A stretch of 64,000 nucleotides of DNA from Dermanyssus gallinae (GCA_003439945.1 QVRM01002419.1:1-64000); one strand, 5' to 3'; shown: positions 23,737-35,009, counted from the stretch's first letter. A program made the numbers and translations. The notes: generated by a model not told the origin, from the letters alone.

Positions 23737-24936
23737 ATTAGAAAGTACCTGTTCGCTTTCCGGCTTTTCTTCTTTCTCCATCTTTTCAATCTCTTTTTCG
23801 AGCTTGTTCCAGTCGTGAGGCTTTGCGCAAGACGAAGGATACCGCGGTACATCTCCCTGCTGGTCCGGAGCGGCCATTTTAGGCTCCACCAGGGTAGCAG
23901 GGTTGGCCTTGAGCTCCAGCGATGACCAACGAAGCGCCTCGGTCTTCGCCAGGCGAATTTCGATCTTGGATGACAGGACTCGATACGTCGACGCCTCGGG
24001 CTTGATCTCGTGCGCGAGCTTCAGGTTGAGGTTGAACTCGCCCGATGTGAGAGCGACGTTCACAGACAAACTATCCCGACCGAAGTTCACCTGCACGTCT
24101 TCGGGTTTTTGGTTCTTCAGCAGCACCTCGATCGTCACATGTGACTCGGTCTGATACCAGTCGTGTCGTACCTGCGGATATCAGGAAAGGCGGCCGAGTT
24201 TGCGACACGAGTTGAGAAATGACATTAACGAGTCGTATGAGTGAATTTCGTTTTGTCCTCATGGGATGCAACTTTTGAGACATTCTCGTACGCATGTAGA
24301 TAAGACGTCAAACGACTCTGTTTAAATAGAATGCTCCAATTGTATATATATATATATATATACAGTTATATATAATATGTTAGCGTAGCCTATATAAACG
24401 CTTTTAAATCGTATTCGCCAGCTGTGGCTGTTCTTGTTTAGACAGCTAAGGCCTATGCTTCGAGTGCTATGTCTCACGGCCCACTTAAAAAACAAAGTTG
24501 TAAATATATCATATTGGCAAAACCCACAGGTTTACCCCAGAAAATGCTAAGTAACTGAGTCTATTTCTCTAAAAATGTATTAGTGCTACATTTTCAATAC
24601 TACATGAAACGAGCATATGATAATGCGCGCATAATAACGTATCCGTCAGGAACATGCAATTCTAGTCTGGCAGAAAGTAAGTGAAACACACATGGCTCAT
24701 CGATTCCCTTAAAATTTAGTTCACGACCTACCGTCACCGAACGACAAAACCAATCGATTCAAACTAAAGCTAAACTAATACATGATAGAGTAGTGCAAAT
24801 AGTAACAATAAGCAATACAATTCTCACTCTAAAATATTATACTATTACAATAATTATACGTAATGTTAATAATGACAACGACGAATACGCTTTAGATGTG
24901 TTTATGCTAGTGTTTATCTTCACCTACCTGAGCCAT
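21944..24936 (-). CDS. Sgt1: Sgt1 (SUGT1) HSP90 co-chaperone, three exons
   Basis: Minus-strand CDS join: exon 1 24928-24936 (ATGGCTCAG), exon 2 23749-24171, exon 3 21944-22123 including the TAA. All introns are phase 0 with GT..AG borders (donors GTAGGT and GTACTT, acceptors CCGCAG and TTAACAG). The product is 203 aa. Residues 4-90 are the CS domain (p23-like fold that binds the HSP90 N-terminal domain), opening with [19 protein letters not shown]. Residues 112-203 are the SGS domain, including [37 protein letters not shown] and [13 protein letters not shown]. Sgt1 links HSP90 to SCF ubiquitin ligase, kinetochore assembly and, in several lineages, innate immunity. There is no TPR domain, as in Drosophila and unlike plants and vertebrates. 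Intron 2 (1625 bp) holds a SINE and a MITE. Confidence 0.93.
22700..22932 (-). repeat. tRNA-derived SINE, family 2 (in Sgt1 intron 2)
   Basis: On the minus strand, 'GGCGTGGTGTAGGGGGGCAAATGCG' near 22900-22925 gives an A-box. GGTTCGATCCC at 22857-22867 is a B-box about 45 bp further on. The non-tRNA tail runs leftward to roughly 22700; the exact 3' end is unclear. It lies in the same orientation as Sgt1 and must be spliced out with the intron. Confidence 0.7.
23184..23704. mobile_element. MITE with long TIRs, family M (in Sgt1 intron 2)
   Basis: Element of 521 bp beginning CAGGGTGTTCCTATTTG and ending with the inverse complement. The terminal inverted repeats extend about 43 bp, through GGTATGGTC. 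It is flanked on both sides by (TA)n (23145-23183 and 23705-23733), consistent with TA insertion. The interior has no transposase. Its interior is clearly related to 45794-46285 and to the interrupted copy at 46459-52062 (shared 'TTATTCTGCC', 'CTCCTACATAGTTG', 'AAATCTACGTTTGCGGG'). It ends 45 bp from Sgt1 exon 2. Confidence 0.88.
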
Positions 24937-25494
24937 GACCGAGCGAAACTTTGCTGAACCGTTGTATCAACTAGAGAGCACCGAAAAAAAAACACTTGTA
25001 TGTTATGTCACACAGGTGGCCAGAGTTGTAAGAAACAAACTATTCTTGGAAAAAAAATATTTTTTGCGTCCTTATTAATTGCGTCGTTAATCGCTGCAGT
25101 GACGCGACTGAGCAGAACATTAATTCACACGAAATCGTTATAAATAGAGCACTAGCTACACTGTTCGACTGACTGCAGCGTAAAAGTCTTCGTGAAGATT
25201 CAGTTGTGGTGTTCGAATGTTCGATAGAAGCAAGCCAGCGAACAACACCGTAAACTGCTACTTCGACGGACCTCTGAATAACCGCAGAGCAATAATTTCC
25301 GCGGTTCAAAACTACACTCTAGCTTGGTAGCTTGGCTAATCAACGTATTTGCAGACTTAGGACTTTATTGAATGTATGTGACCAAAAAGGAAAAGAGAGT
25401 GTGCAAAAGCGCTGAATGTTTCTTTTGGACACGCGAATCCCGACATTCCGCGTTCCGTCGATTAAGAGATGATGGCAGCGGCGCAGATCCTTGA
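24937..25494 (-). promoter_or_regulatory. Probable Sgt1 5' UTR/upstream flank
   Basis: Lies immediately upstream of the Sgt1 initiator ATG. No TATA box or other defined promoter motif was recognised, and the extent is arbitrary. Confidence 0.3.
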
Positions 25495-25652
25495 ACGCGC
25501 TAACTAGAACCTTCTACCGCGGCAAGCGCTTCGATCCCCGCGCCTGCACATTTATATTGATGGGGTCCGTCTTACGAAGCAATGCCAAAAGCAATTCCGT
25601 GGACGTTAAATGTTGGCTGAGAGTCAGCCCCAAAAATATCTACTGCGCCATA
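25495..25652 (+). repeat. SINE family 1 copy B
   Basis: Plus-strand copy of the SINE at 15042-15242. Shared blocks are CTGCACATTTATATTGATGG, GTCCGTCTTACGAAGCA, TCCGTGGACGTTAAAT and GAGTCAG. The tRNA-like head is eroded: a remnant of the B-box ('CTTCGATCCCCGC') is visible near 25530. Confidence 0.7.
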
Positions 25653-25815
25653 CTTGTAGAACATACACGACCAACGATATAACGTCTATTATACGGAAAA
25701 TCATGTTGATAGATACTTATCATCTGTTCAAAAAGAAATGCGCCTGACGATAGACAAACTGCGCATACCACATCTAACGTATGCAGTAAAAACACATTAG
25801 GCAGTGTGCCACACA

Positions 25816-25854
<39 letters not shown>

Positions 25855-25894
25855 ATGGGTTCGGCGATGTGCCTAACAAAAGGGCATATTTGAG
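25653..25894. other. No gene; (TA)n
   Basis: (TA)n at about 25819-25850. Nothing else recognised. Confidence 0.4.
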
Positions 25895-26445
25895 GTCGAA
25901 TCTAGCGATGTATTCATATAGGATTTAGCTGACGCAAGGCTCAAGCCTGTGGTCTATTAGGAAAAGCTACACGTCGCTAATTGGGCTTCGGAGATACTGC
26001 AGCGTGATGCCGATGTGTATAAAAACGTATTATATTTATTTTTCCGACAAAACCCATATATATCTAAATGAAAAAGTGAATGCTCAAAACAGTCACATGC
26101 GGGCACCCGAAAACCCTTACGTGACTCACGAAGAGCCGTTACATGTGACAGTTTGGTGCGGCATCTGGTCCAGAGGAATCAATGAGCCTCTTATTTTCAC
26201 TGCGCGGTGAACGGGGAGCGTCATTGCAACACGATCCTAAATTGTCCTTGGCCAAATTTGGACGGAATCGATGCGAGTGAGCTTTGGTTCCAACAAGATG
26301 GTGCCGCAAGCCACACAACCGGCGAGACAATTGAGCTTTTGACGATGACGAAGTGTCCCGGACGGGTAATCTCGTGTAATGGGAACATTCACTGGCCTTC
26401 ACAATTCTGCTCTTTATTACTAATATTTTTAGCACACTATATATG
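25895..26445 (+). pseudogene. IS630/Tc1-mariner-type transposase, copy 1
   Basis: Plus-strand frames contain IYFSDKTHIYLN (first catalytic Asp segment, usually FSDEAHFxLN), PLHVTVWCGIWSRG, WFQQDGAASHTTGETIELL (second catalytic Asp) and RVISCNGNIHWPSQF. The last corresponds to 'RNGPVNWPPRSCDLTPLDYF' in relatives, but the sequence diverges before the third acidic residue. Frameshifts and stops break the enzyme into three pieces. It shares family and orientation with 38085-38565. Confidence 0.75.
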
Positions 26446-27690
26446 TTAGTGAATACAATATATCTTACATCCCTCTCACACTTTCCCTTTGGCCCTTGTA
26501 CGTTTGCAGACATTACCTGTCGCTCCGCTGGCATTCTTAATAAAATGCTATACTATATAAAAAAATAATCCATACAATACAAATGTATACAATTGCTCAC
26601 AGCCGACGCTTTGCAAGTCTGAAGGGGCTCCGCTACTCATGTTAGAAGATGTTAAATATGTAAGGCCATATATAACAGAAATGCAACATACTGGACCTAT
26701 ATAACAAAAAAAAAGTTGAACAAGCAGCCCGGTGGGGGCTTGAGGACTTAGATATACTCCATGCCTTGAAAGTACTCACATCTCTGGTCTGATCGTGCAT
26801 GTGACAATCGTTGTGGGCACACCAGATACTTAATTCACGACCATGTTTTGCTCACGTTGATTTTTAGTACAACATTCACGAGGAGTACACAGAGTGCATC
26901 TGTCGATCGTGCACTTATGCATGTGCCAAGCGTGTGCTACACGCCTGCTTCTCCTTCGCTTTCGCAAATATTGCTGCACTGCCATTCTCTAAAGGGATAT
27001 CAACAACAATACACTGATCAATTATTGCGATGTTATGTATACTCAGTAGGAGTAAAAATAATACAATGCGATGAATATGTCACAGCAATGTATGTTGCCA
27101 TGAACCCAGTGGGCTATACCCTACGCAAACAAGCCATTTTCGTGCATTAAATTAGTATCGTGCAATCCACATTCCTGGGGCGAATGAAACGCTACCTTGT
27201 TGAATAGCTTTATTTAATACTAAAGAGGTGACGAATTATCGTGAATGTAGTAGTAATCACTGTTCTCAAGTTAATGCAATGCTTTAGTGTTACATTGTTA
27301 AAACATCTAGTCGGCAGATGGCAAGATTTTATGCAATGTTGTGTTAAGATAGCACGGCCAGAGCAGAAATTTAGATTTGGCTCCTTTCTTTGAATAAGCG
27401 CAATTACACAATACATAATCACAATAAGCATCATCACAAGGATTCACAAGGAAAGCGCATAACCCCGATTTAGGATATAACTAGATCACCAGCCTGATTC
27501 AGACTGTGAAATTAAAAGCCTTTTTTTACTTCGCGAGCAAAGAGGTGCTTTGATGTGAGGCATCTAATATTTTTAGTAATCCAAGTCCAAGTTTCGGGCA
27601 GGCGGCAAGTGAGTGTTGACTAGACTTCAAGGATACTGAGGGCACTGCGAAAGTTGTTGCACGCCTAGCTGATGTCCGATTTGAGGTACG
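26446..27690. other. No gene recognised
   Basis: Intergenic, AT-rich. Open frames up to about 100 codons exist, for example 26848-27150, without recognisable domains or splice context. Confidence 0.35.
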
Positions 27691-28340
27691 AATTAGTGGA
27701 AACGCAATCTCCGCTGGTACAATTTCTCGCGAAATTTAATATGCTAGCACAGAAGCCCGCAGCGTGTATTTTTTTATCACCTTGAGTAGGTTATATCGAG
27801 TGAATAAATCATAAACCGAATCCCTCCATCTCCTAAAAAAATGGCTCTAAGTGCATCATTCTGAACTAGTCTGACACTCCGGAGAATTCCGTCATATCCA
27901 CCACCCCAGAGAAGGATACCATAGCATAGTACTGTAAGAACACGGCCTTGTACACCAGAAGCAAGCCCTCTGTGGGGATCCTAATCAATTTCATTCTGCG
28001 CAGCGCCGATATCACAGCATAGCACTTGGGTGTAATATATTTTATGTGGGGATGCCATATCAGATTTTCCTGGAGAACGAGCCCCAGGCACCTGGCTGTC
28101 TGTTAGAGAGGTTTAGATCCGACTTTGTCAACGGCTTAGTAGTCGCGGAGTTGTCGGAAAGGCTTAGGAAAACCGGGTAATTATCAGAAATGAGCAAAGT
28201 TTCAAGAACCGTAGGCTGGATGATAGTAAACTTCGAGCAATTTGAAACAGCTATGTGGCCTATACAATGTACCCGACGCGGGTCTGGTCACAACAAGGGT
28301 GAAGTCTCTAACGGAAAAGAATGATGAATAGTCGCTAAGG

Positions 28341-28889
28341 TTTTTTTTTTTTTTTTTTTGTTCTGGGAGGTTTCGGTAATGCATGATGCACATGCGCCAC
28401 TAGCAGCCTGCGTGACTAGTGTGAGACTCGCAAACCCACTAAACCCGGATTCCTCCCCACCCCCCCAGGCTCGGTATTACTTTGGCATTACATCGAAACC
28501 GTGGGAGAGGCGTCTCTGCCGTTCTCCTTCAATCAGCTCTATCCCTGACTGTCAACCCGCATGTCTACCTGCGGTTGGATAGGGGGATGCCATTTTGTAA
28601 TCCGCCCTGTGAGGGTGCGTCGAGACCATGAGGGCCTGGCTGCTCCCCACCCCCTCCCCCCTCCCTCGGCTCCTCGTCTCGACCACTCTCCCGAGAGACC
28701 CGCTCAAACCTCTCCCGCCTGGCCGTTTCCTTGGCTGTCTTGAGTGTCAAAACAGCGTCGAACAAGTTCGTCGCCTCCCTCCATGCCTCCGCCGAAGTCA
28801 TCATATGGGAGACCACCTCCTTGATGGGTCGGCCCCTCACAGCGGTTGGTGCTGCGTCCCGTGCTTCCCTGAGAGTAAGGTTGCGGAAC
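28341..28889 (-). mobile_element. 5'-truncated R1-like LINE nested in older LINE
   Basis: On the minus strand the insertion ends in a poly(A) (plus-strand T run 28341-28360), preceded by a 3' UTR whose last about 140 bp is the dispersed 'GGGAGGTTTCGGTAATGCATGATG' repeat. Upstream of that is a coding end, AWREATNLFDAVLTLKTAKE with RRERFERVSRE. This resembles the extreme C terminus of R1/TRAS-type ORF2, where an 'SEEAW...V..I...KE..ER' segment follows the Cys-His motif. It splits the endonuclease of the surrounding element between VMGD and SDYSSFF. I could not identify a clear target-site duplication. Confidence 0.7.
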
Positions 28890-29355
28890 CGAAACTAGAT
28901 TAATTATTGCATCGCCCATAACAATGACAGGAGTGGGGGTACAATTCGGCAACATCTTGTCTAGTGTATTTAGTAGGGTGTCTTTGCACGACACATGATT
29001 AGAATAAAACCTTACAATAAAACATTCAAAGCCTGTATGTTTTTTTAACAAAACTGTCCGTTTTGTTAAATGCACACGTACCACCTGGACATTACCGTCA
29101 TGACTAGAAACTGAGCGAGATGATAAGACACTGCAGGTGGAACGCACGTAAATACCGATACAGTATGTCGGTATTGCATCAAACATGGCCCCTTCTACAT
29201 CTAAAAAATGACTTAATAACTCCAGTTTTTTCAGTCCACCTGATTTTTTTAGCCCTCCAGTGCCAGCATTTAAGAGGATTAGCGTCAAGCCAGTGTGATT
29301 TAGTCCAACGTTGTTCGAAAGTTGGCATACCTTAATATTAGGCGTGCTGTTTTGG

Positions 29356-31064
29356 CTAATATAGTTGTACAACAGTATATTTAGTATACACTATGCATTT
29401 ACAAGAATATATGAATGTACGAACACCAAAATGATATGAACCCAGTAAAAAAGGTGCTAGGTTAGCATCGAGCGGATTGACAACAACGGTGAGAACATCA
29501 ATCAATTTTTTTAGACGCGTTGCCGCTTTTGGGGATACAACTTTTAAAATCTTCGTAATGCGCTTAAAAGATGTGATTATGCCGGAGTCACGTCCCTTTG
29601 ATTTGTTAGTAGCAGAGGTGCGCGATGACTTCAGTGAGAGAGGCTTGCGAAGAGTATTCGCAGCAAACTTCTTCACGGTGCGAATCTGCGTCTTGGGAAA
29701 GGATGTTGATCCCCGTAGATTTACGCGAACGTCAGGGTCAGTCGAGGTCTCCACGATCAGTGACCTCACTACGGCAGCCTAGGTGGGTGGCGCAGACGTG
29801 GATGATCCAGCCGCAAAATTCGGAGCAGATGAGGAATCGGGTGCGGTAGCCGGCTGCGGCGAGTCAACTACTTTGTGTTGCATCAGGATGTTTTGATCCG
29901 ACCTGTTGCAACAAGCAACACTCCACCAAGGCTTTGCGTTTCTCTATTTCGCATAGTCGGATAGGGCAGGACAGAGAAGACGACACATGGGGGCCTTTAC
30001 AGTTTACACATTTTGCCTGGTGCTTGCAGTTTTGAGCCAGGTAACCAGCTTGTCCACATCTTTTGCATGTTACTTCGTTTCGGCAATATTTCGCAGTGTG
30101 ACCTAGTCTCAAGCACTTTTAACATGAGACTGACGTTCCAGCATGCATAATGACTTTATGAGACCTGAAAGCAAGTAACACGTCAGTCGGTGGAATTCAA
30201 ACTGGAGCATGACCCTGTCAGTAGAGATTGACGTGACAGTGGATCCTGATCTCCTACTAATGTTCTCCCTTTTCGCTGAGACGACACCAACATCCTTGAG
30301 GACAGACAGAATATCTGCGTCAGTAAATTCTCTAGCAAATCCGTTTATTCTGGCGCGGTATGCATCCAAATCGCCGCATATAGCCACCACCGGGATGTCG
30401 AGGAGCTTCGTTAACTGTGCTGCCGCGTTTGCTTCATCAATGTTGTTGAACCAGACATAAATGATGCCAGTTTTCGACTCCGTTTGGGTAGAGTCTGTGC
30501 ACCTCACTGCACAATACAAGTAGCTTATCAATGAACGGCTCGCTTGTAGGAACATTCACTCCGCCAACAGATTTGACACCTCTTCGCGCAATAACTACAC
30601 GAAAGAGGCCTTTAGGCTGACTGAATGACATAGACCGGGTAGCGCCGATTTGGTCTTTCAGCTTTTGGAGACGTTTGGTGGTGTTTTTGGAGACCACCAC
30701 CTTCCAATCATCGTTCGCCGAATCTGTAAGTTCGGTCTCATGAGCACAGTCGGTTTCAGCATTGCAGTTTGTTACAACATCATTTTCTGCGGACGGCACA
30801 TCCACAGAAACTTCATCCATGACTATCGATTTCAATGCAGATGACTCTGTTTCATTTCCACCAGCTGACTCTTTTTTCGATGCAGTGAAAAAAAGAGGCG
30901 TGCACAATTCACCGGGCCTCAGCAGCGGGCCCGATTGGGACAGACACGACAGAAGACTCGCCCCATGCTCAACACGACACAAGGCAAGACACAAGTCACA
31001 CGAAATCACCAATCTCAGACGGAGACCACGACACGCGATGCACTCCCGACGGAAGCCGGTAGCA

Positions 31065-31069
<5 letters not shown>
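29356..31069 (-). pseudogene. gag-like ORF1 of the old LINE
   Basis: Fragmented minus-strand frames. The N-terminal part (30437-31069) is acidic, with DDWKVVVSKNTTKRLQKLK. The middle part (30109-30555) contains GIIYVWFNNIDEANAAAQ and a VVSAKRENISRRSGS segment. The next frame (29864-30112) carries zinc knuckles CKRCGQAGYLAQNC and CVNCKGPHVSSSLSC after a partial first knuckle ending HTAKYC. Several CCHC knuckles are usual for ORF1p of arthropod jockey-, R1- and I-group LINEs, where they bind RNA. Three frames are needed, so the gene is broken. The 29356-29769 frame, basic and Lys/Ser-rich, may be its C-terminal tail. Confidence 0.65.

Positions 31070-31070
<1 letters not shown>

Positions 31071-31104
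<34 letters not shown>
31071..31104. repeat. (TA)n
   Basis: About 35 bp of (TA)n separating the old LINE from the mariner relic. The mariner end AAAGTGTGTCAAAAAA begins at its right edge. Confidence 0.9.
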
Positions 31105-31108
<4 letters not shown>

Positions 31109-31880
31109 GTGTCAAAAAAAAAAGTACGAAACGACGCTGTGGGTATAATTGAATTATTTTCTTAAAAGTAACTATCAGAGGCCTAAACATAACGATCTGA
31201 TTGTGTTACGAGTTAAAGAATTCCCTGGTTCCGGTATTCTCACTGCTGTGACAAGCGCCAGTTTTCTACTGTGTCCTCTGTTTGTCGTCCGAGATGAAGC
31301 GTCTTCCTTTGAAATGTTTCTTCAGCGGACCAAACTGATGGATGTCGCGCAGGGCGACACATCCGGGCTAAGGGGTTGATGCTCAAGCTGCTCTTACTTG
31401 AACTTGGCCAGTACACTTTGTGGGCCGCCTGCCGGAGACACGAGAGGCACGTGGACACGCTTCCTCATCACGGACTTGCGCAAGTGGTATACGGCACAGA
31501 GACCAATGACATATTACGCTGCCCAGGCGCTGAGCGGACATGGTCAGTTTCAGGCGTACATGATGAAGATCGGAAAAGTCGCGACGGACATATGCGTTCT
31601 CTGCGACGCCGGAGTGCCCGATGATGCCGCGCATACAATTGAAACATCGCGTATTCCCTCTCCGAGCGTCTAGCCCCACACTACCCGTCATTATATCGGC
31701 GGGTGTGCGTAAATGCATTTTCCACCTCTTAAAAAAAAAAAAAAATTGTGGGACCCTGGATACATGTGAACGCGCGTTATTATAGGGCAGAATTACTCCC
31801 TCCGTGAGCAGCCCAGGCAGTTTGCTCTTGACGGAATTGCGTAGGCTACGAAGTGTCTCGCAGTACACCTAACTGTTAGT
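31105..31880 (-). pseudogene. mariner relic interrupted by a LINE insertion
   Basis: The minus strand shows GLLTEGVILPYNNARSHVSR (near 31755-31825), the second catalytic region with the usual Asp of HDNARPH replaced by Asn. After the inserted LINE fragment comes a WEQLEH..SPD-like segment (31380-31412; the Trp codon is now a stop), then FGPLKKHFKGRRF. Reading across the insertion at the 7-bp duplicated site gives an uninterrupted join, with the usual mariner spacing. The left end (AAAGTGTGTCAAAAAAAAAAGTACG) resembles mariner terminal repeats. The right end was not found. Confidence 0.75.
31425..31745 (+). mobile_element. 5'-truncated R1-like LINE with 7-bp TSD
   Basis: Plus-strand insertion of 321 bp with target-site duplication TTGTGGG at 31418-31424 and 31746-31752. 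It encodes the ORF2 C-terminal region WTRFLITDLRKWY, LSGHGQFQAYMMKIGK and the Cys-His motif CVLCDAGVPDDAAHTIE. These match the 'LTGHG-F..YL...G......C..C....D...H' signature of R1-clade ORF2. It ends in a poly(A) run (31731-31745). The Cys-His motif ends with Glu and lacks the usual final Cys in frame. Confidence 0.85.
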
Positions 31881-33024
31881 ATTTTTTTTGTAGTAGTAAG
31901 CTTTTTTGGAGCTTCCTGCGCGCACCCTTCCGGTCACCTAACCACCACACGGTTCCAACGCTGACTCCCACCATAACTAGCCTCAACATTCGCATTATGA
32001 CACGCCGATCATTTCACACCTTATCGATGAGTTCGGCTGTAATTTCTGTGTTTCCCGGGCCTGGTCGCCAGGCATCTCATCACTCAGTAGACGAGTGTTT
32101 ATCATGTATACGATTCATTAATTGTTAAATATGTAATACAATATGCCATACAAATCATCTTGGTCATATCTACCACTAAAGACCGACCTGTCCGTTATCG
32201 ATCTACCATACCAAAATCTCCACTACGCGAGTGATTGAACCGTAAAATTGAGCGCTGTTTCAACACAGTTTGTAGAGATCGCAGATTTTCTCCCATGAAA
32301 CAGCCGCGTTTTAAAAATTACAGAAATTCATGGTAGTGAGGAAGCACAATTTCCTGCAAATACGTTTGTGTAAGCAACGCTTCTTACTTACAAAAAGGCA
32401 CAACGTTACGGAGTCGAGTTACGTTCGGTAGGAATTGATTTGCTAAATAATCTACCGTCACGTACATATAAGCCCATGTATATATGTACGCGACGGTACC
32501 AATTGGATACCCAAAGAGTAGAATTTCGACTTCCATAAGAACCACTGTAAGGTTACTAGACTACCTGAGACCATATGTAGTTGTGAATATATTTTTGTGT
32601 CGATGTCAATTGCAGAACCGGACCATACGTGCTGCTCGATACGTTTAAATATAACGCTTTTGACTGAACAACTCTAGTGCCGTATGCGCCAGCATTACTC
32701 ACGGAGCTTCTCCAGATTGGATACGTCATCTGATTCCACAGTTTTTTAGATTCGTGCACCCGGTCTTCCCTTACGTAAAGCTAACCGCATTAGTTGTTTA
32801 AACTAAAAAGCAAAAATTACTTCCGCATGGACTTGTGGCTTGATGCTTAGTTTGTACTAGATATATTTTACACTGAACGATGCTCTTTTCGATGTCTACC
32901 AGAGCATTTCAGGTGAACACTGCGCGTCACCTTCATATCTAATAGCCAAGATTTGCTTTACATAAGCTGATATGAATAAACACGCTTTCTGTTTGAAGAA
33001 CATTTCTATACTGTATTTGGATTC

Positions 33025-33066
<42 letters not shown>

Positions 33067-34455
33067 TTTGTATACGTGTTTACCATGCTAAATCCTCTAC
33101 CGACGTATCGTGCAGTGAAACACTAAGAATGCTTTCAAATGCTGTATGACATAAGTAATTCCTCGCATAGCATACCTTAGAATAAACTTTGAATCTATGG
33201 TACATTGTCCAAGCAGCTTTTTTTTACAAATGATATATATATATATATACTGTAAGGTTATACTTGTCAGCTACAGAGCGGTGTAGTCCTAGATTTCTTG
33301 CGCGCTTGTACGCGGCTAGATATCGTGCCTATTTATTGCCTTTATTACTAACAAAATCGAGTATCAGTTTATTTGCCTGTCGATCTGAAAATCACTATTC
33401 CTGAAGCACTATTTCTACATCTTTGATACCTTCGTGCATATTTTATTGCGCATATAAACTCAGTTAGCCGTAATTGAACGTATTGTCCCATTTTTGTGTA
33501 GAGTTTGCCTAACGCGATTGTCGCGCACATTTGATTGAAACACGTGCCACGTAACCAGTTTGCTTACTTAACTACCAGTTTTTAGCGTTTGACTCGCTAA
33601 ATTGGAGTTGAAAAATTGAGTTTTGGATACTCCACACGAAGTGACTTACGCCTGCTTCACCCGCCTTCTCAGCTATCAAAGTGCGGTTAAACGACGTCGT
33701 TCAGATGATGAATTGCGAATCAATTCGATTAGAGTACGTACAGGACTTCTCAAAATGATTTAACTTGCCATCCCTCTTTACAAATATTCGACACTCGTCC
33801 CCGACGACAATCCACAACGACCAGTTCGGAGCAAACGTCACAGTATCATACTTAAACACGGTTTAAGTACCATGGCATAGTTTTCTTTTCTTCTAAAAAG
33901 TGCGTGAAAACCAGTTTGCATAGCTGAAACGATGTGGTGCATATCCGCGCCGCTTTGCGCCTTTTCCTCCTTTCAGCACCATGTACTGGTAGGAATCTTG
34001 TAGGCGGCAAACAGCTCTTCGTGGCACCTTTGTAATACGACTTCTGCCTAGACTGGCTAGACTAAATAGACTATTGCACTTAAATGTGTGTATACGTTTA
34101 TACGGATATATGTTCTCGTATGCATAGCGTTTGCGCATCGGAAACTATCATCGTTGAAACATTGGAGCAACTATGCCTAGGTAGGGTAACAATTATGTGT
34201 CGGCAGTATTTTAATATTGCACAATTGATGCAAATAAAAATATAAATCATCATATCGAACAGAACAACTAGCAGATCTTCTCTATACACTGATGAGGGCA
34301 GTCTGCCCATTGTGTACTCTGCGTGAGGGTGTTCGTGTGGGTATGCGTGTATCTGGTTCATTTGGACAGGATATGGTCGCGGATGTACAAAAGCAAGGCT
34401 CTCTTCTCTGATGGTGATCTCCGGCTGCCTCGTGTCTCGTGTCGAATGCAGTCTC
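31881..34455. other. No gene; includes probable scrt 3' flank
   Basis: No coding frame is supported. (TA)n at 33027-33064 and a short one at 33234-33249. The part next to 34455 should include the scrt 3' UTR, but I cannot place its polyadenylation site. Confidence 0.4.
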
Positions 34456-35009
34456 TCAGGGCAGGAGGTATGAATTGGTCGTGGGCTGAACTGGTGAAGA
34501 TGCCAATATCTGATGCTGGTGATGATGATGATGATGATTATGGAGATGTTGTGAATGATGGTGATTATGATGATGCTGATGGTCGTCGCCACTTTCGGAA
34601 AGTAGATGGTGATGAAATGACGACACTGGAGCGTGGTGCACCGGCAGCGGTGGTGGTGAAGTGGCCGTTTGAAGGTGACCCAGAGGGAAGAAACCCTCAC
34701 AGGATTCGCGGCGATTCGTGTTCGGATGGCCGCCGTCCATCGAGTCCAGCGCGCGATGGCTTTCCTCCGCGTCCTCTTCACCGATGAGCTCTGACGACGA
34801 CGACGGCGACGACGGGGTCGGAACTGGTGACGTCGACGTGACGCAAGCCGCCTCGAGGTGCTTGTTGAGGTAGCTCTTGAGGGCGAAGCGTCGCTGACAG
34901 CGGTCGCACTTGAAGAACTTCAGCCCGGAATGCGTCTGCATGTGGGCGCGTAAATTTGAACGGTCCGCAAACGCTTTGCCGCAATGCGCACAGCCAAACG
35001 GTTTCTCGC
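34456..35009 (-). CDS. scrt: scrt last exon: fingers 4-5 and His-rich tail
   Basis: Acceptor GTGCTAG then GC GAG AAA CCG, completing the Gly of HTGEKP split by a phase-1 intron. It encodes finger 4, finger 5 and an acidic/Ser-Pro linker (SSSSELIGEEDAEE). A roughly 130-residue tail follows with a His run at 34494-34560, encoded by a GAT/TGG-like repeat on the plus strand. The His-rich tail is not part of the conserved family core. The stop codon is at 34456-34458. Confidence 0.93.

Larger units (their letters stand above)
27691..31070 (-). mobile_element. Old non-LTR retrotransposon (jockey/CR1-like), deleted and invaded
   Basis: Minus-strand element in pieces. ORF1 gag-like sequence is at about 29800-31069. 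The ORF2 apurinic-type endonuclease starts at about 29372, has a VIVMGD motif near 28905, and resumes after a younger insertion at 28340-28130 (SDYSSFFSVRDF, LISDNYPVFLSL). The RT C-terminal part at about 27790-28110 contains CLGLVLQENLIWHPHIKYI and a 'LLLVYKAVFLQYY' segment. Most of the RT domain between the endonuclease and this tail is deleted. Stops and frameshifts occur throughout, so it is dead and older than the LINE nested in it. Confidence 0.75.
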
